This document shows, piece by piece, positions 9,750 to 20,055 of a DNA stretch of 64,000 nucleotides. This DNA comes from Micromonospora saelicesensis. Its GTDB lineage: Bacteria > Actinomycetota > Actinomycetes > Mycobacteriales > Micromonosporaceae. The stretch spans positions 1,302,001-1,366,000 of the forward strand of contig NZ_FMCR01000001.1 in assembly GCF_900091575.1 (NCBI RefSeq). Reading direction: 5' to 3'. The position numbers were made by a program, and so were the translations under genes. A model generated the notes under the pieces. The model saw only the letters and a list, made by a program, of their open reading frames with translations, was not told where the DNA came from and searched no databases. Within the stretch, counting starts at the first letter, position 1. Each line of letters starts with the position of its first letter.

Positions 9750-10886
9750 ATGAGCGACACCGCGATCCGCCCGTTCCGCGTCGAGATCCCGCAGACCGCC
9801 CTCGACGACCTGGCCGACCGGCTCGGCCGCACCGTCTGGCCCGCCGACCTGCCCGGCGCCGGCGACTCGTACGGGATGAGCAACGACCGGGTGCGCGACC
9901 TCGTCGACCGGTGGCGGGGGGAGTTCGACTGGCGGGCCGTCGAGGCCCGCCTGAACGCTCACCCGCAGTTCGTCACCGAGATCGACGGCGAGCAGATCCA
10001 CTTCCTGCACGTCCGGTCATCCCGGCCGGACGCCACGGCGCTGGTGCTCACCCACGGCTGGCCCGGCTCGGTGCTGGAGTACCTCGACGTGATCGCTCCG
10101 CTCACCGAGCCGACCGACCCGGACGCGCCGGCCTTCCACGTGGTCGTCCCGTCACTGCCCGGCTTCGGCTTCTCCGGCCCGACCCGCGGCGTCGGCTGGA
10201 ACCGGTTCCGCATCGCCCGCGCCTGGGCCGAGCTGATGGACCGACTGGGGTACGACAGCTACGGCGCGGTCGGCAACGACGCCGGCTCGATGATCGCGCC
10301 GGAGCTGGGCCGGATCGCTCCGGAGCGGGTGCTCGGCGTACACGTCACCCAGCTCTTCTCGTTCCCCTCCGGCGACCCGGCCGAGTTCGCCGGGCTCTCC
10401 GAGGCCGACCAGGCCGCGCTCGGGCACCTCCAGTGGTTCTACGAGAACAAGTTCTCCTTCAACCAGGTGCACAGTCAGCAGCCGCAGACCCTGGCATTCG
10501 CGCTGGCCGACTCGCCGGTGGGGCTGCTCGCCTGGAACGCCCAACTCTTCGACGAGAGCCTGGACGCCGACTTCATCCTGGCCAACGTGGCGCTCTACTG
10601 GTTCACCGGCACGGCCGCCTCGGCGATCCGGCTCTACTGGGAGGACGCACACGCGGGCGATCCGCCGACCGAGCCGACCACCGCTCCGACCGCGCTGGCC
10701 ATGTTCCCCGGCGACTTCCAGTCCATCCGCCGCTTCGCCGAGCGGGACCACGCGAACATCGTCCGGTGGACGGCGTACGAGACCGACGTCGACGGCCGGG
10801 GCGACGTCGGCGGCCACTACGCGGCCCACCAGGCCACCGAGGTGCTGATCACCGACATCCGCGAATTCTTCGCCAGCCTCCGCTGA
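9750..10886 (+). CDS. Epoxide hydrolase, EphB/EHN-type alpha/beta hydrolase
   Basis: 378 residues from the ATG with AAGGAG upstream. An N-terminal EHN domain (PFRVEIPQTALDDLADRLGRTVWP) precedes an alpha/beta-hydrolase core. Visible motifs are HGWPGSVLEYLDVI (oxyanion HGxP), nucleophile Asp177 in GNDAGS, and a C-terminal GGHYAAHQATEVL with the catalytic His. Known members hydrolyse epoxides to diols through a covalent ester on Asp. The GND-A-GS nucleophile elbow differs slightly from the usual GGDWGS. The gene faces the TetR regulator, suggesting substrate-induced detoxification. Confidence 0.88.
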   Translation: MSDTAIRPFRVEIPQTALDDLADRLGRTVWPADLPGAGDSYGMSNDRVRDLVDRWRGEFDWRAVEARLNAHPQFVTEIDGEQIHFLHVRSSRPDATALVLTHGWPGSVLEYLDVIAPLTEPTDPDAPAFHVVVPSLPGFGFSGPTRGVGWNRFRIARAWAELMDRLGYDSYGAVGNDAGSMIAPELGRIAPERVLGVHVTQLFSFPSGDPAEFAGLSEADQAALGHLQWFYENKFSFNQVHSQQPQTLAFALADSPVGLLAWNAQLFDESLDADFILANVALYWFTGTAASAIRLYWEDAHAGDPPTEPTTAPTALAMFPGDFQSIRRFAERDHANIVRWTAYETDVDGRGDVGGHYAAHQATEVLITDIREFFASLR

Positions 10887-11009
10887 CCACGGCGTGCCCA
10901 CGTGCCCGCACCCGCTCTGCCGGGGCGGGCACCGGCGCATCCAGCCCCGACGCCCGGTGCCGCTTGGTCGAGGGCCACCAAGGCAAGGGCACGTACGTGG
11001 CCGAGAAGT

Positions 11010-11059
11010 AGATCTTGGTACGAAAGTGCCCCTGGAGGGGCCGGATTCGTCCAAGATCT
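11010..11059. repeat. AGATCTTGG-ended imperfect palindrome
   Basis: AGATCTTGG on the left and CCAAGATCT on the right flank arms that also share ACGAA and GCCCCT. It lies between the epoxide hydrolase and the convergent lipoprotein gene. The same terminal 9-mer bounds the larger palindrome at 61706-61756, suggesting an intergenic repeat family. Confidence 0.6.
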
Positions 11060-11098
11060 CTGGCGCTGACCAAGTAATCGGATCGCCGGTCGATCACG

Positions 11099-12184
11099 TC
11101 AGGAGGTGTCGAGGATGATCTTCGTCCAGCGGCGCTCGGCCACCCAGCCGACGCCGAGCAGGATCCCGCCGTCCCCACCGACCGCCACGAGCGTGCCGTC
11201 GGTCAGCACGGACAGGCTGCGGTCGGGGCCGATCGGCCAGGGCAGCTCGGTGTAGCGACCGCCCCCGACCGCGCCAGCGCCCGCCGGGCCGGTCACCGCG
11301 AACAGCCCGCCGCCGATTGGCGCGACGGACTGGATCTGCGGCGGATGCCCGTCGGCGCCGACCAAATTCCACCCTCGGCGCAGTCGCCACAGCGCCGGAA
11401 AGGACCTGCGGTCTGGTCGCTGCCCGACCAGCCACGCCGTCCCGTCCCGCTCGACCACCGCCCGCAACACACCGACGTGCCCGTCGGGAGCCGGCACCGG
11501 GGTCTGCTGCCAGCTCCGCCCCCGGTCGAACGAGACCGCCGCGTACGGCTTCCCGTCCTCCGATCCGGCCGCGACCACCAGCAGGCCGTCGCCCGCGTCG
11601 ACAGTGCTCAATCCGGGTACGCGCGGCTGCGCGGCCAGCGGGCGCAGCCGTTGGCCGTCCCACTCGCCGACCTGACCACTGCCCTCGATGAGCTGGAATC
11701 GACTCTGCGCGCCGACCCACTGCGGCGGTGGCCCGTCCAGCCTGTGCGTGAACGAGGTGCCACCGTCGGTCGAGGTCCACCAACCGTGCGGCTCACTCCG
11801 CAACGTCAGAACCCCCGGCGCGGCGTAGAGCTGGTGGTTCTCCGCCGCCGGGTGGGGATGTCGCAACTCCCGCCAGGACCGTCCGCCGTCGTCCGTCGCG
11901 AACAGTCGCGCCGGACAGTCGTCGCCGGGCGGCGGCTCGCCGCAGTTGGCGAAGAGGGCGTAGCCGTGCTCGGCGTCGACGAACTCGACGTACGGAGGGT
12001 CGTACCGCTGTGGAACGGCGACCCGGACACGGCGTACCTCCGCGACGGCGGCCGATGGAGACGGCGTGGTGACGGCCGCTCGGGACGACGGGGTCGGCGG
12101 CTTCCGGCGGACGTCGCCGATCGAACATCCAGCCAACATGAGTACGAGCAGCAGCACCGCCCGACCTGATATCCGTCCGATCAT
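11099..12184 (-). CDS. Secreted lipoprotein with sialidase/BNR-like beta-propeller
   Basis: 361 residues. The signal peptide ends at the lipobox LMLAGC-S (Cys20), so it is predicted to be lipid-anchored outside the membrane. After a Thr/Pro/Ser-rich linker there are repeated Asp-box-like motifs: TDDGGRSW, TSTDGGTSF and SFDRGRSW, plus GGDGGILL. These S/T-x-D-x-G-x-x-W repeats mark BNR/sialidase or photosynthesis-stability-like propellers. No sialidase active-site set is evident, so binding or scaffolding is as likely as hydrolysis. Confidence 0.8.
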   Translation of the reverse strand: MIGRISGRAVLLLVLMLAGCSIGDVRRKPPTPSSRAAVTTPSPSAAVAEVRRVRVAVPQRYDPPYVEFVDAEHGYALFANCGEPPPGDDCPARLFATDDGGRSWRELRHPHPAAENHQLYAAPGVLTLRSEPHGWWTSTDGGTSFTHRLDGPPPQWVGAQSRFQLIEGSGQVGEWDGQRLRPLAAQPRVPGLSTVDAGDGLLVVAAGSEDGKPYAAVSFDRGRSWQQTPVPAPDGHVGVLRAVVERDGTAWLVGQRPDRRSFPALWRLRRGWNLVGADGHPPQIQSVAPIGGGLFAVTGPAGAGAVGGGRYTELPWPIGPDRSLSVLTDGTLVAVGGDGGILLGVGWVAERRWTKIILDTS

Positions 12185-12201
12185 CGGCGTCTCCGACGCA
12201 G

Positions 12202-12207
12202 TAGTCT
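12202..12207 (+). promoter_or_regulatory. -10 box, leaderless start of the antiporter regulator gene
   Basis: TAGTCT ends 7 nt before the GTG at 12215, so transcription probably starts at the start codon. No Shine-Dalgarno is present. Confidence 0.55.
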
Positions 12208-12214
12208 TGCCCGG

Positions 12215-12715
12215 GTGCGAGTACGTGTCGAGCAGACCGCCTTACCCGGGATCGGGGTACGTCACGATCTGGTGACGGAGTCCGGACGTCGCCTGGGCGT
12301 CGTTTCCCACCGCAATGGCCGCCGTGATCTCGTTCTCTACGATCCCGACGACCCCGACGCCTGCCAGTCGGACATTCCGCTGACCGATGACGAGGCCGAG
12401 GCCCTGGCCGACATCCTCGGCGCGTCGCTGATGCTCGGCCAGCTCTCCGGGCTCCGCGAGCAGGCCGCCGGTCTGCTCACCGAGCAGATCGCCATCACGG
12501 CCGGTTCCCCGTACGTCAACCGGAAGCTCGGGGACACCAAGGCGCGTACCCGCACCAGCGCCTCCATCGTGGCTGTACTGCGTGAAGGCGAAGTGATCGT
12601 CTCTCCACTCCCCTCCTTCCGCTTCGCGGCCGGCGATGTGGTGGTCGTTGTCGGGACCCGTAGAGGTCTCGACGGCGTGTCCGCCATCCTCGCCGACAGT
12701 GACCCGGACGGCTGA
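12215..12715 (+). CDS. Cation:proton antiporter regulatory subunit (KhtT-like, RCK_C domain)
   Basis: 166 residues. The N-terminal part is a small domain (RVEQTALPGIGVRHDLVTESGRRLGVVSHRNGRRDLV) found in KhtT-type regulators. The C-terminal RCK_C/TrkA_C domain covers about residues 92-160: GDTKARTRTSASIVAVLREGEVIVSPLPSFRFAAGDVVVVVGTRRG. In characterised KhtTU pairs this subunit gates K+/H+ exchange by binding a nucleotide. The antiporter gene starts five bases after its stop, so the two form one unit. Confidence 0.85.
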   Translation: MRVRVEQTALPGIGVRHDLVTESGRRLGVVSHRNGRRDLVLYDPDDPDACQSDIPLTDDEAEALADILGASLMLGQLSGLREQAAGLLTEQIAITAGSPYVNRKLGDTKARTRTSASIVAVLREGEVIVSPLPSFRFAAGDVVVVVGTRRGLDGVSAILADSDPDG

Positions 12716-12720
12716 GGCGG

Positions 12721-13935
12721 ATGCACGATTCCACCACTCTGCTCGTCGAAGTCGGCGCGCTGCTGTTGCTGCTTGGCGTCCTCGGTCGGCTGAGCCGCCG
12801 GGTAGGCCTGTCACCCATCCCCCTCTACCTGCTCGCCGGGCTGGCCTTCGGGCACGGTGGGCTGCTCCCTCTCGCCGCCAGCGAGGAGTTCTTCGCGGTG
12901 GGCGCCGAGATCGGCGTCATCCTGCTGCTGGTGATGCTCGGCCTGGAGTACTCGGCAAACGAACTGGTCGGCAACCTCCGGTCGGCGGCCCCGGCCGGGC
13001 TGATCGACGGCGTGTTCAACGCGCTGCCCGGTGCGGCCTTCGCCCTCCTGCTCGGCTGGGACTGGGTCGCCGCCCTGGTGCTCGGCGGCATCACCTGGGT
13101 CTCCTCCTCCGGCGTGATCGCCAAGGTCCTCGCCGACCTGGGACGACTCGGTAACCGGGAAACCCCGGTGATCCTGTCGGTCCTCGTGATCGAGGACCTG
13201 GCGATGGCGCTCTACCTGCCACTGGTCACCGCCGTGCTGGCCGGCACCGGCCTGCTCGGTGGCGGCATCGCACTCGCCGTCGCGGTGGGCACGGTGCTGC
13301 TCGTGCTGGTCGTCGCCATCCGGTACGGCCACCTCATCTCCTCCGCCCTGTCGGCGAAGGACCCGGAGGCGCTGCTGCTCGGCGTACTCGGCCTGACCCT
13401 GCTGATCGCCGGGCTCGCGGCGAAGCTCCAGGTCTCGGCGGCGGTCGGCGCGTTCCTGGTCGGCATCGCGCTCTCCGGCCCGGTGGCGCACCACGCGACC
13501 GAGCTGCTCTCGCCACTGCGGGACCTGTTCGCGGCGGTGTTCTTCGTCTTCTTCGGCCTGGTCACCGACCCACGGGACATCCCGCCGGTGCTGCTGCCGG
13601 CGCTCGCGTTGGCCGTGGTCACCATGGCGACGAAGACGCTCACCGGCTACCTCGCCGCCCGCCGGGTCGGCATCGCGGAACCCGGTCGATGGCGGGCCGG
13701 CCTGGCACTCGTACCCCGAGGTGAGTTCTCCATCGTCATCGCCGGTCTCGCGGTGGCTGCCGGGAGCGTCGAGCCGCGGTTGGCAGCGCTGGCCGCGACG
13801 TACGTCCTGATCACCGTGGTGACCGGGCCGATCCTGGCTCGACTGCCCGACTTCCCGTGGTTCAAGCGGTGGCTGCGCAACCGCGCGGCGGCCCAACGGC
13901 GGGAGCCGATCCCGGTCGTCGACTCACTGCACTGA
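12721..13935 (+). CDS. CPA2-family K+(Na+)/H+ antiporter (KhtU-like)
   Basis: 404 residues, about 12-13 membrane segments, Na_H_Exchanger family. Diagnostic text includes LGLSPIPLYLLAGLAFG, VMLGLEYSANEL, the discontinuous-helix regions TWVSSSGVIAKVLADLG and VLVIEDLAMALYLP (conserved ED), and FLVGIALSGPVA. It lacks a C-terminal RCK domain, which is supplied separately by the gene just upstream. Likely role: potassium export in exchange for protons at high pH or under electrophile stress. The 3' end overlaps the convergent acetyltransferase by 12 bases. Confidence 0.9.
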   Translation: MHDSTTLLVEVGALLLLLGVLGRLSRRVGLSPIPLYLLAGLAFGHGGLLPLAASEEFFAVGAEIGVILLLVMLGLEYSANELVGNLRSAAPAGLIDGVFNALPGAAFALLLGWDWVAALVLGGITWVSSSGVIAKVLADLGRLGNRETPVILSVLVIEDLAMALYLPLVTAVLAGTGLLGGGIALAVAVGTVLLVLVVAIRYGHLISSALSAKDPEALLLGVLGLTLLIAGLAAKLQVSAAVGAFLVGIALSGPVAHHATELLSPLRDLFAAVFFVFFGLVTDPRDIPPVLLPALALAVVTMATKTLTGYLAARRVGIAEPGRWRAGLALVPRGEFSIVIAGLAVAAGSVEPRLAALAATYVLITVVTGPILARLPDFPWFKRWLRNRAAAQRREPIPVVDSLH

Positions 13936-14382
13936 GCTCCACCTGAACGCCGCAGCGGCATGGGTCGCACCCTCGCGAAGGTAGAACCGGTGCGCCTCGG
14001 TCCGGGCGAGGCCGGACTCCAGGAAGACGTAGTCGGCACCCTGTTCGCACGCCCACGCCCTGGCCGCTGTCAGGAGGCTGGAGCCGACACCCCGGGAGCG
14101 CCACTCGGGGTGCACGGCGAGGTCCTCGATCGAAGCCCGACGGCCGAAGCGCACCGAGAGGATGTCCACGTAGACGCTGGCGATGCCAACCAACTGATCT
14201 TCATCGGATCGCGCGGCGAAGAGTGCGACGTCCTCGTGGGCGAGCAATTGTGCGGTCCGCTCGACGGCGCGGTCGCGGTCCCAATCCCCGGGACGGCTAC
14301 CGGGAGGGGCGAGAAGCCACTCCAGCCCCGTGACGAACTCGGCCTCGGCGCCTCGCTGTAACCGTCGAACATGGATTGTCAT
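13924..14382 (-). CDS. GNAT-family N-acetyltransferase
   Basis: 152 residues in a single GNAT fold. Motif A is at about residues 85-105, SIEDLAVHPEWRSRGVGSSLL, with the acetyl-CoA-binding R-x-x-G-V-G-S. ADYVFLESGLARTEAHRFYLREG follows as motif B. The acceptor is unknown. It is convergent with and slightly overlaps the antiporter gene. Confidence 0.88.
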   Translation of the reverse strand: MTIHVRRLQRGAEAEFVTGLEWLLAPPGSRPGDWDRDRAVERTAQLLAHEDVALFAARSDEDQLVGIASVYVDILSVRFGRRASIEDLAVHPEWRSRGVGSSLLTAARAWACEQGADYVFLESGLARTEAHRFYLREGATHAAAAFRWSSVQ

Positions 14383-14554
14383 AGGGGCATCATCAGCTGC
14401 GCTGTCGATGCAATGGACCCGCCCGTGCCAACGGTTGCGGAATTGCTCCCCACGGGTACTACCGCAGCACCCGACGGCGGGTTACCGTTTCGCCCCAGCA
14501 GCCAGGGTCCGCAGGCAGCGTTGCCAAACGCGGGCGAGAGCGGAAGGTTGGCCG

Positions 14555-14986
14555 GTGAGCGTGCAGGAGTCGACGTTCCACGGCTTCGCCAACCCCGTCG
14601 ATCCGACTCCGGCGGAGTTGCGAGCTTGGGCGTACAAGCCCGATTCGGTGCCGTTGGCCTCGATGCCACCCGACTGGGACCTGCTGGTCTCCGGCGACCG
14701 ACTGGTGTTGACGCTCTTCGATTTAGCGATGGATCCCACCTGCCCGGCCCGACGTTTCGCGCTGCACTGCCTCTACATCTACGCGGCCGACGGCATCCGG
14801 ACGAACTTCCGCGCCCACCCCAAGCGCCGCTTCCGCAAGCTCGTCGAACAGGCCGAGCGTGACGGCGACGAGCTGATGAAGGTCTGGGCGCACAACGGCC
14901 GGGTGCTGCTGGCCCGACCGGACCTCTTCGTCTACCGGGACTGGTGCGAAGGCGGCCTCGTCCGCGAGAACCGCCGCCTCGGCTGA
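14555..14986 (+). CDS. Conserved hypothetical protein
   Basis: 143 residues from a GTG with GGAAGG upstream; the frame is open for 75 more codons upstream, but those have poor codon use. The sequence is Trp/Arg-rich and soluble: GFANPVDPTPAELRAWAY, PTCPARRFALHCLYIYAADG, WAHNGRVLLARPDLFVYRDWC. There is no membrane segment. I do not recognise the family, though it reads like a conserved Micromonosporaceae protein. It ends before a strong convergent terminator. Confidence 0.7.
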   Translation: MSVQESTFHGFANPVDPTPAELRAWAYKPDSVPLASMPPDWDLLVSGDRLVLTLFDLAMDPTCPARRFALHCLYIYAADGIRTNFRAHPKRRFRKLVEQAERDGDELMKVWAHNGRVLLARPDLFVYRDWCEGGLVRENRRLG

Positions 14987-15056
14987 GCCGTATCAGCCGG
15001 CTCCCTCGTCAGCGGCTGCCCGGTGGCGTTGCTGTTCGCGGCCCAATTACGGCGAA

Positions 15057-15087
15057 CGGGCCGGGACCCCCCGTGGGTCCCGGCCCG
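15057..15087. terminator. Bidirectional hairpin terminator
   Basis: Perfect 13-bp arms (CGGGCCGGGACCC) with a 5-nt loop between convergent genes. Confidence 0.8.
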
Positions 15088-15102
15088 CACGTCGGTCACC
15101 GG

Positions 15103-15297
15103 TCAGTCCTGCTTACGTTCCGTCTCGGCTCGGCCCCGTTCGCCGGCGTGGTCGCCGTCCTCGGCGAACCGGCCCCCGATGATCCGGTCCCGGTAGGTCC
15201 CCTCGGTCACCTTGTCGAACTTCTCGCGGACGGTCTCGGCCAGGTTCTCCAACCGGTCCTCGGTCTGCTGGGCCACCTTCTTCGCCGGTTCCGCCAT
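15103..15297 (-). CDS. Small hydrophilic helical protein
   Basis: 64 residues, highly charged, with an amphipathic helix (AEPAKKVAQQTEDRLENLAETVREKFDKV) followed by an Asp/Glu/Arg-rich tail. The make-up resembles small stress or MT0933-like antitoxin proteins, but there is no partner toxin beside it. It lies between a terminator and hspR on the same strand as the chaperone operon. The function is not recognised. Confidence 0.55.
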   Translation of the reverse strand: MAEPAKKVAQQTEDRLENLAETVREKFDKVTEGTYRDRIIGGRFAEDGDHAGERGRAETERKQD

Positions 15298-15433
15298 CGC
15301 TCCCCCTCGCCATGCCGGTAGGTCCGGATTAAGCCGATTGGACCCTTATCGACAGGCTAACCGAAGCGGCCCGGACCGCGCCGGGAATCCAGCGCGGTCC
15401 GGGCCGAGAAGACAGATCCGGGTGAGCGGCAGG

Positions 15434-15874
15434 TCAGCGATCGGGCGTCCGGCGGGGACGCCACACCACCAGGGCGGTGGACGTGCGGTTGGTCGGCACC
15501 AGATCCCGGCCCGGGAAGCGAGCCAACGACTCCAGCTCCGCCACCCGGCGGTACGCGGCGTCCAGCTCCGCCTCCAGCCGGGCCACCCGCTGCTGCGCCT
15601 GCTCCAGCAGCCGCTCCAGCCCGATGATCCGCTTGACGCCGGCCAGGTTGATCCCGTCGTCCTGGCTGAGCCGCTGCACCTCGCGCAGCAGCACCACGTC
15701 ACGGACGCTGTAGCGACGCCCGCCACCAGCGGCTCGGCCGGGCTGCACCAGCCCCAGTCGGTCGTACTGGCGCAGGGTCTGCGGGTGCATCCCCGCCATC
15801 CGTGCCGCTACCGAGATCATCAGCACCTTGGCCTCGTAGGCAGGGTCGCCCGAACCGAGGAACTCGCCCGACAT
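15434..15874 (-). CDS. hspR: Heat-shock repressor HspR (MerR family)
   Basis: 146 residues from the ATG at 15874, which has a GGAGG eight bases upstream. A longer form starting seven codons earlier lacks a good site. The MerR HTH is at about residues 18-60: MISVAARMAGMHPQTLRQYDRLGLVQPGR. A coiled-coil dimerisation helix follows (LLEQAQQRVARLEAELDAAYRRVAELE), then a basic tail. HspR binds HAIR sites with DnaK as co-repressor. As the fourth gene of the dnaK operon it would autoregulate, and it should also control clpB (operator at 8981-9001). Confidence 0.95.
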   Translation of the reverse strand: MSGEFLGSGDPAYEAKVLMISVAARMAGMHPQTLRQYDRLGLVQPGRAAGGGRRYSVRDVVLLREVQRLSQDDGINLAGVKRIIGLERLLEQAQQRVARLEAELDAAYRRVAELESLARFPGRDLVPTNRTSTALVVWRPRRTPDR

Positions 15875-15904
15875 CCCGCTCACCTCCGCGTCCATTCCAC
15901 CGGA

Positions 15905-17086
15905 CTAACTGACTCGACGCACCCGTGCGTCGAGATGTTCCCGGGCCGCCGGCGGGGTCTGCTCGGCGAACGACTCCAGCGCCGTGCGCGCCTCGTCCGA
16001 CAACCGGGCCGGCACCACCACGTCCAGCGTGACCAGCAGGTCACCGGCCTGCCCGTCGCGTCGGACCACACCCTTGCCCCGGGCCCGCAGCACCCGCCCG
16101 CTCGGCGTCCCCGGCGGCACCCGCAGGGTCATCGCACCGTCGAGCGTGGGCACCCGCAGGTCCGTGCCGAGCACGGCCTCCGCGAAGGTGACCGGCACGG
16201 TCAGCGTCAGGTCGTCCCCGGTACGCCCGAACAGCTCGTCCGGCCGAACCTTGACGTGCACGAAGAGGTCGCCAGCCGGGCCACCGCGCTCGCCCGGCTC
16301 GCCACGCCCGGCCAACCGGATGCGTTGACCGTCGGCCACACCGGCCGGGAAGCGCACGTTCATGGTGCGGGTCTTGGTGACACCGCCGCTGCCGTGGCAC
16401 TCCGGGCACTTCTCCTCGACCACGGTGCCGACGCCCTGGCAGTTGCGGCACGGCTCGGAGAAGCTGAACGACCCCTGGTTGCGGGTCGTCACGCCGGCAC
16501 CATGACAGACCGGGCAGGCACGCGGCTCGGTGCCGGGCTTGGCCCCGTTGCCGTGGCAGGTGTCGCAGACTCCCGGCGCGCGCAGCGTCAGGGGCAGCGT
16601 CACCCCACGCACCGCGTCGCCGAAGTCCAGCGCCACCTCGGTCTCCACGTCCCGACCACGGGCCGGGCCGCGCGGTGCGGCCTGCCCACCGGCCTGGCCG
16701 CCACTGAAGATCGAGCTGAACAGGTCCTGGAAGCCGGCGCCGCCGAAGCGACGATCACCGCCTCCGCCGCCGCCGAACATGTCGGAGACGTCGAACGGCA
16801 TGCCGCCCGGTTGACCCCCACCCCGGGCGTTGCGCCGGAACGCGCCCGAGCCGAAGAGCGAACGCATCTCGTCGTACTCGCGACGGCGGCCGCTGTCCGA
16901 CAGGACGTTGTACGCCTCGGACGCGGCCTTGAACCGCTCCTCGGCCTTCGGGTCGCCCGGGTTGTGGTCCGGGTGCGACTCCCGGGCCACCTTGCGGTAC
17001 GCCTTCTTGATGTCATCCGCGGAGGCGGCCTTGTCCACGCCGAGCACGGCGTAGAAGTCCTTCTCGATCCAGTCCTTCGAACTCAC
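15905..17086 (-). CDS. dnaJ: Co-chaperone DnaJ
   Basis: 393 residues from the GTG preceded by GGAAGGAGGTGG. The J domain is at residues 1-75 with the HPD motif (ESHPDHNPGD), followed by a Gly/Phe-rich region, a four-repeat zinc finger (CDTCHGNGAKPG, CPVCHGAG, CRNCQGVG, CPECHGSG) and C-terminal substrate domains. It stimulates DnaK ATPase and delivers substrates. It lies third in the operon, 85 bases after grpE. That gap holds a strong hairpin, so its expression may be set below that of dnaK-grpE. Confidence 0.97.
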   Translation of the reverse strand: MSSKDWIEKDFYAVLGVDKAASADDIKKAYRKVARESHPDHNPGDPKAEERFKAASEAYNVLSDSGRRREYDEMRSLFGSGAFRRNARGGGQPGGMPFDVSDMFGGGGGGDRRFGGAGFQDLFSSIFSGGQAGGQAAPRGPARGRDVETEVALDFGDAVRGVTLPLTLRAPGVCDTCHGNGAKPGTEPRACPVCHGAGVTTRNQGSFSFSEPCRNCQGVGTVVEEKCPECHGSGGVTKTRTMNVRFPAGVADGQRIRLAGRGEPGERGGPAGDLFVHVKVRPDELFGRTGDDLTLTVPVTFAEAVLGTDLRVPTLDGAMTLRVPPGTPSGRVLRARGKGVVRRDGQAGDLLVTLDVVVPARLSDEARTALESFAEQTPPAAREHLDARVRRVS

Positions 17087-17116
17087 CGGTCCACCTCCTT
17101 CCGACCCTGGTGGCCC

Positions 17117-17155
17117 GGCCGTCCCGCCCACCGCTGAACGGTGGGCGGGACGGCC
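17117..17155 (-). terminator. Strong intercistronic hairpin between grpE and dnaJ
   Basis: Perfect 17-bp arms (GGCCGTCCCGCCCACCG) with a 5-nt loop, between the grpE stop and the dnaJ ribosome site inside the operon. It could attenuate transcription into dnaJ-hspR or stabilise the upstream mRNA. Confidence 0.65.
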
Positions 17156-17171
17156 CGGTCACTGTCTGGCA

Positions 17172-17927
17172 CTATTCCGGATCCGCGACCGCGACCAGCG
17201 CGGGGCGCAGCAGCCGCTCACCGAGCTGGTAGCCGCGTCGCATGACCTGTACGCAGGTCGGCTCGCTGACGTCGGCCGAGGTCTGGTGCGCGACCGCCTC
17301 GTGCCGGGTCGGATCGAACGGGTCGCCCTGCTCGCCGAAGGCGTTCAGGCCGAACTTGCCCAGCGCGGTGGTGAGCTGTTCCGCCACCGTGCCGAACGGC
17401 CCGACCAGGTCGCCATGTTCCCGGGCCCGGTCCAGGTCGTCCAGGATCGGCAGCAGCGCGGCCAGCACCGAGCCGGTCGCCTGCTCCTGTACGAGACTGC
17501 GGTCGCGGTCGACCCGCTTGCGGTAGTTGGCGTACTCCGCCGACACCCGCTGCAGGTCCCTGGTCCGCTCGTCGAGCTCGGCCCGGAGCGCCTCCAGCTC
17601 GGCACCGAGCGAGGTGCCCGCGCCGCCGCCGTCCACCGGCTGCGCCGGGGCGTCCACCACCGGCGGACCGGACGGCTCCGGCCCGTCGGTGGAGTTGACC
17701 TCGACCTCGATCTCGTCGACCACGACCTCGGCGTCCTCGACCAGACCCTCGGCCGGCACACCGGTCTCCGCGTCGGCGGCGGTCCCCTCCGGCTCGGCGG
17801 TGTCGACGAGCTTGCGGTTGTTGCGGATGACGACCCGCTCCCCGTCGCCGGTCGGCTCCGTGGTCGCGGAGCCACCCGGCGCCGACCCGGTGTCGCCCGG
17901 GTCGGCGGCTCGTGGCTTCTGCGTCAT
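17172..17927 (-). CDS. grpE: Nucleotide exchange factor GrpE
   Basis: 251 residues. A long acidic, low-complexity N-terminal region (about 100 residues, Asp/Glu/Pro/Thr-rich) precedes the GrpE coiled coil (LEALRAELDERTRDLQRVSAEYANYRKRVDRD) and the beta-wing domain (FDPTRHEAVAHQTSADV, VMRRGYQLGERLLRPALVAV). The core is of standard length; the acidic extension is longer than in E. coli GrpE but common in actinomycetes. It releases ADP from DnaK. It follows dnaK by 48 bases. Confidence 0.96.
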   Translation of the reverse strand: MTQKPRAADPGDTGSAPGGSATTEPTGDGERVVIRNNRKLVDTAEPEGTAADAETGVPAEGLVEDAEVVVDEIEVEVNSTDGPEPSGPPVVDAPAQPVDGGGAGTSLGAELEALRAELDERTRDLQRVSAEYANYRKRVDRDRSLVQEQATGSVLAALLPILDDLDRAREHGDLVGPFGTVAEQLTTALGKFGLNAFGEQGDPFDPTRHEAVAHQTSADVSEPTCVQVMRRGYQLGERLLRPALVAVADPE

Positions 17928-17975
17928 GCGGCTACCTCATCCCCTTCGCGGTGGAAACGTGTCGGAGGCCGACGG

Positions 17976-19835
<1,860 letters not shown>

Positions 19836-19926
19836 CTTCGCTTCCTCGCTTCGTAAGGTTGTGCAGGTGACGGGCGTCGCCCGTGGGCTGCTGGCGAGCA
19901 CCGCCCGCAGCGGGCCCCACCACAAG

Positions 19927-19945
19927 TTGAGTGAACTTGACTCAA
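19927..19945. promoter_or_regulatory. HspR operator (HAIR 1) of the dnaK operon
   Basis: TTGAGT-N7-ACTCAA, an exact match to the HAIR core and spacer. It abuts the predicted -10, so bound HspR would block the start site. Confidence 0.9.
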
Positions 19946-19972
19946 TAGTGCCACGCGTTGACCAATCGTCAA
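19945..19972 (-). promoter_or_regulatory. dnaK promoter
   Basis: On the minus strand there is TTGACG as -35, a 16-bp spacer, then CACTAT as -10. The position between two HAIR-type sites fits the HspR-controlled promoter. Confidence 0.6.
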
Positions 19973-19977
19973 GTTGA

Positions 19978-19998
19978 CTTGAGTCAACCCGACGCAAC
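19978..19998. promoter_or_regulatory. Degenerate second HAIR site
   Basis: CTTGAGT-N7-ACGCAAC matches the left half fully and the right half at five of seven positions. The left half also sits in a TTGACT-TG-AGTCAA palindrome. It lies just upstream of the -35 and close to the divergent GTPase gene. Confidence 0.5.
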
Positions 19999-20055
19999 CC
20001 AGCCGTTATTACCGTCCGGTTGTCTTCCCTTGCATCGGTCGGGCACGCTTTAGCG

